Source: Bacteroidales bacterium
GTDB taxonomy: Bacteria; Bacteroidota; Bacteroidia; Bacteroidales; F082
Length of the DNA: 64,000 nt
Reading direction: 5' to 3'
NCBI GenBank assembly: GCA_024400425.1
Contig: JAKSMV010000010.1
Coordinates: forward strand, 1 to 64,000
The translations under genes were made by a program, and so were the position numbers. The notes beneath the pieces were generated by a model. That model did not search any database, was not told where the DNA came from, and saw only the letters and a program-made list of their open reading frames with translations. Shown one piece after another: positions 62,623 through 64,000 of the stretch; position 1 is the stretch's first letter; every line of letters starts with the position of its first letter.

Positions 62623-64000
62623 ATGAGAAACACCAGAAACACGCAACCAACGGGAAAATCAACCATCAACGACGAACAAATCAGCGGCAGTGTCGAAGAC
62701 ACCCTCATGGCCCACATCGAGCGCGTGGTCAACATTGCCATCAAGTGCAAACTCTGCGACAGCGTCTATACCAAGGCTGAAGATTCGCTGAATTATCTTG
62801 CGAAGCGCATGAACCTCACCCCACGACAAGCCTTGCTTTTCGCTCTCTTCATGGAGCTGAGCCACTACTCTACCATCTATGTAAGCCAACTCTCCAACCT
62901 CACCGACTGCCGCCATGTCCGCATATTGTCGCTCCTCGGCGAGGACAGGGCGCTCATTGCGCGCAAACTCCTCCGCACCGTCAAAGACGACGACGAGAAC
63001 GCCTACCGTGTCCCAAAGGTCGTCGTCAGTGCCATCAAGAACAACGACGCCATACTCACCAAACGCGAGGCTCTCAGCATCGATGCCTTCTTCGAACGTC
63101 TGTCATTCATCATCGACGGCGCTGAAGACTGCCACGACAACCTCTGCAACGACATCAACGAACTCATCGACGACAACATGCACCTCCCCTTCTGCAAAGC
63201 CTTCAGGAAACACTTTGGCGATGAAGGCTCCTTGGAAAGCGAAGGCATCTTGTTCATGATTTTCGCCCACAGATTAGTCAACGAGGAAGACGACTGCATC
63301 GGCGAGCACAACTGGAACTCCTACTTCCCGAAATACCAGGTCCGGCATCTGCGCAAGACGCTGTTCGACAAGACTTCCTTCCTCCTCACCCACAATCTTT
63401 TTGAAGAATTGGGCAGCGAGGGCATGCGCGACAACTACTTCTACCACATCTCCCCCATGGCCAAGGATGAGTTTTTCGTCGGGATGGAAGGCATGCAAAC
63501 GGCACAGACCAATGTCAAGGAACTGCAGACCTACACCACGCTCAGCAAGAAGCGACTCTTCTACAACGAGCGCGAGGGCGAGCAGATTGCCAAACTCTCG
63601 TCGCTCATCTCCATCAGCAAGTTCGGTCAAGTGCAGAAACGGCTCGAGAGCATCGGCATGCGCAAAGGCTTCGCCTGCCTGTTTTACGGTGCCCCGGGAA
63701 CGGGCAAGACCGAGACGGTGTATCAGCTGGCACGCAAGACCAAACGCGACCTCTTCGTCATCGACGTGGCAAAAATCAAGAGCTGCTGGGTGGGCGAAAG
63801 CGAAAAGAACATCACACAGGCCTTCGTCAACTACCGCAACTGCGTGAAACGGTGCCGCAAGCAGGGCAAGAACATCCCCATCCTTCTCTTCAACGAGGCC
63901 GATGCCGTTTTGGGCATCCGCAAGGAAGGAGCCGAAAGCGCCGTCGATAAGATGGAAAACTCCATCCAGAACATCATCTTGCAAGAGATGGAGCGCCTGG
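62623..64000 (+). CDS. AAA+ ATPase with novel N-terminal region (partial, runs off right edge)
   Basis: At least 459 residues from ATG 62623, still open at 64000. The first 330 residues have no recognised domain; they are helical and acidic, with KRMNLTPRQALLFALFMELS, CDSVYTKAEDSLNYL and a stretch HNWNSYFPKYQVRHLRKTLF. The AAA+ module follows: Walker A FYGAPGTGKTETVYQLA at about 354-370, a pore-like KSCWVGESEKNI, and Walker B ILLFNEADAVLG at about 420-431 with Asn in place of the usual Asp before Glu. It resembles Cdc48/FtsH-like or classical substrate-remodelling ATPases; the C-terminal part is missing. Confidence 0.85.
   Translation, partial: MRNTRNTQPTGKSTINDEQISGSVEDTLMAHIERVVNIAIKCKLCDSVYTKAEDSLNYLAKRMNLTPRQALLFALFMELSHYSTIYVSQLSNLTDCRHVRILSLLGEDRALIARKLLRTVKDDDENAYRVPKVVVSAIKNNDAILTKREALSIDAFFERLSFIIDGAEDCHDNLCNDINELIDDNMHLPFCKAFRKHFGDEGSLESEGILFMIFAHRLVNEEDDCIGEHNWNSYFPKYQVRHLRKTLFDKTSFLLTHNLFEELGSEGMRDNYFYHISPMAKDEFFVGMEGMQTAQTNVKELQTYTTLSKKRLFYNEREGEQIAKLSSLISISKFGQVQKRLESIGMRKGFACLFYGAPGTGKTETVYQLARKTKRDLFVIDVAKIKSCWVGESEKNITQAFVNYRNCVKRCRKQGKNIPILLFNEADAVLGIRKEGAESAVDKMENSIQNIILQEMERL

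Overview
The window is a chromosomal segment of a Bacteroidales-like member of the Bacteroidota. Three things point there. The promoter -7 element TAnnTTTG stands in front of most transcription units on both strands. There are Bacteroidota-type genes (DUF4301, DUF456, PorV-like and helix-hairpin-helix outer-membrane proteins, M49 peptidase with an HECLGH motif, GH95, BspA-type leucine-rich repeats with a type IX-like C-terminal domain). A short SRP RNA and tRNAs sit among the genes. No species can be named from the sequence alone.

Layout. 1-6350 is the N-terminal part of a giant secreted beta-helix protein made of five tandem modules of about 370 residues; it runs off the left edge. 6560-9388 holds a LuxR-type response regulator and a TPR sensor kinase. 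9389-17517 is an accessory region: dispersed palindromic repeats, then a co-directional cluster of nuclease/helicase genes (SF1 helicase with nuclease-like N-terminus, CoiA-like, NERD with zinc finger, small HTH-like gene). A DUF1016 (YhcG-type) nuclease cassette lies in this cluster between two 86-bp direct repeats. Upstream of the cluster are an AT-rich inverted repeat and five exact-period 32-bp tandem repeats. 17518-33725 is mostly housekeeping: DUF368 and MATE transporters, acylphosphatase, a DEDDy exonuclease with a DUF2779 nuclease, a dnaB-DUF6263-rluA-aroQ operon, two tRNA-Leu genes, DUF4301, and an operon of split transketolase in which the C-terminal subunit is fused to a LOG-type phosphoribohydrolase. 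33819-49642 is dominated by envelope proteins and hydrolases: LRR surface protein, PorV-like and HhH outer-membrane proteins with a second DUF1016 gene between them, Ser-type sulfatase, M49 peptidase, secreted unknowns and a GH95 enzyme carrying palindromic repeat units inside its reading frame. 49698-62438 returns to core functions: SRP RNA, a PurF variant without the catalytic cysteine, an anion permease, TsaC/Sua5, tRNA-Lys, a threonine aldolase-like enzyme, DUF58, thioredoxin, a 1539-residue DNA polymerase III alpha with an N-terminal proofreading exonuclease, and an EamA transporter. A AAA+ ATPase runs off the right edge.

Most notable: the TktC-LOG fusion, which could pass ribose 5-phosphate from nucleotide breakdown to transketolase; the nuclease cluster with a DUF1016 cassette bounded by a long duplication, the best candidate here for an undescribed defence-like system; the cysteine-less PurF; the epsilon-alpha polymerase fusion; and repeat elements translated in frame within GH95. 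Functions are assigned by recognising families and motifs by eye; no database search was run.
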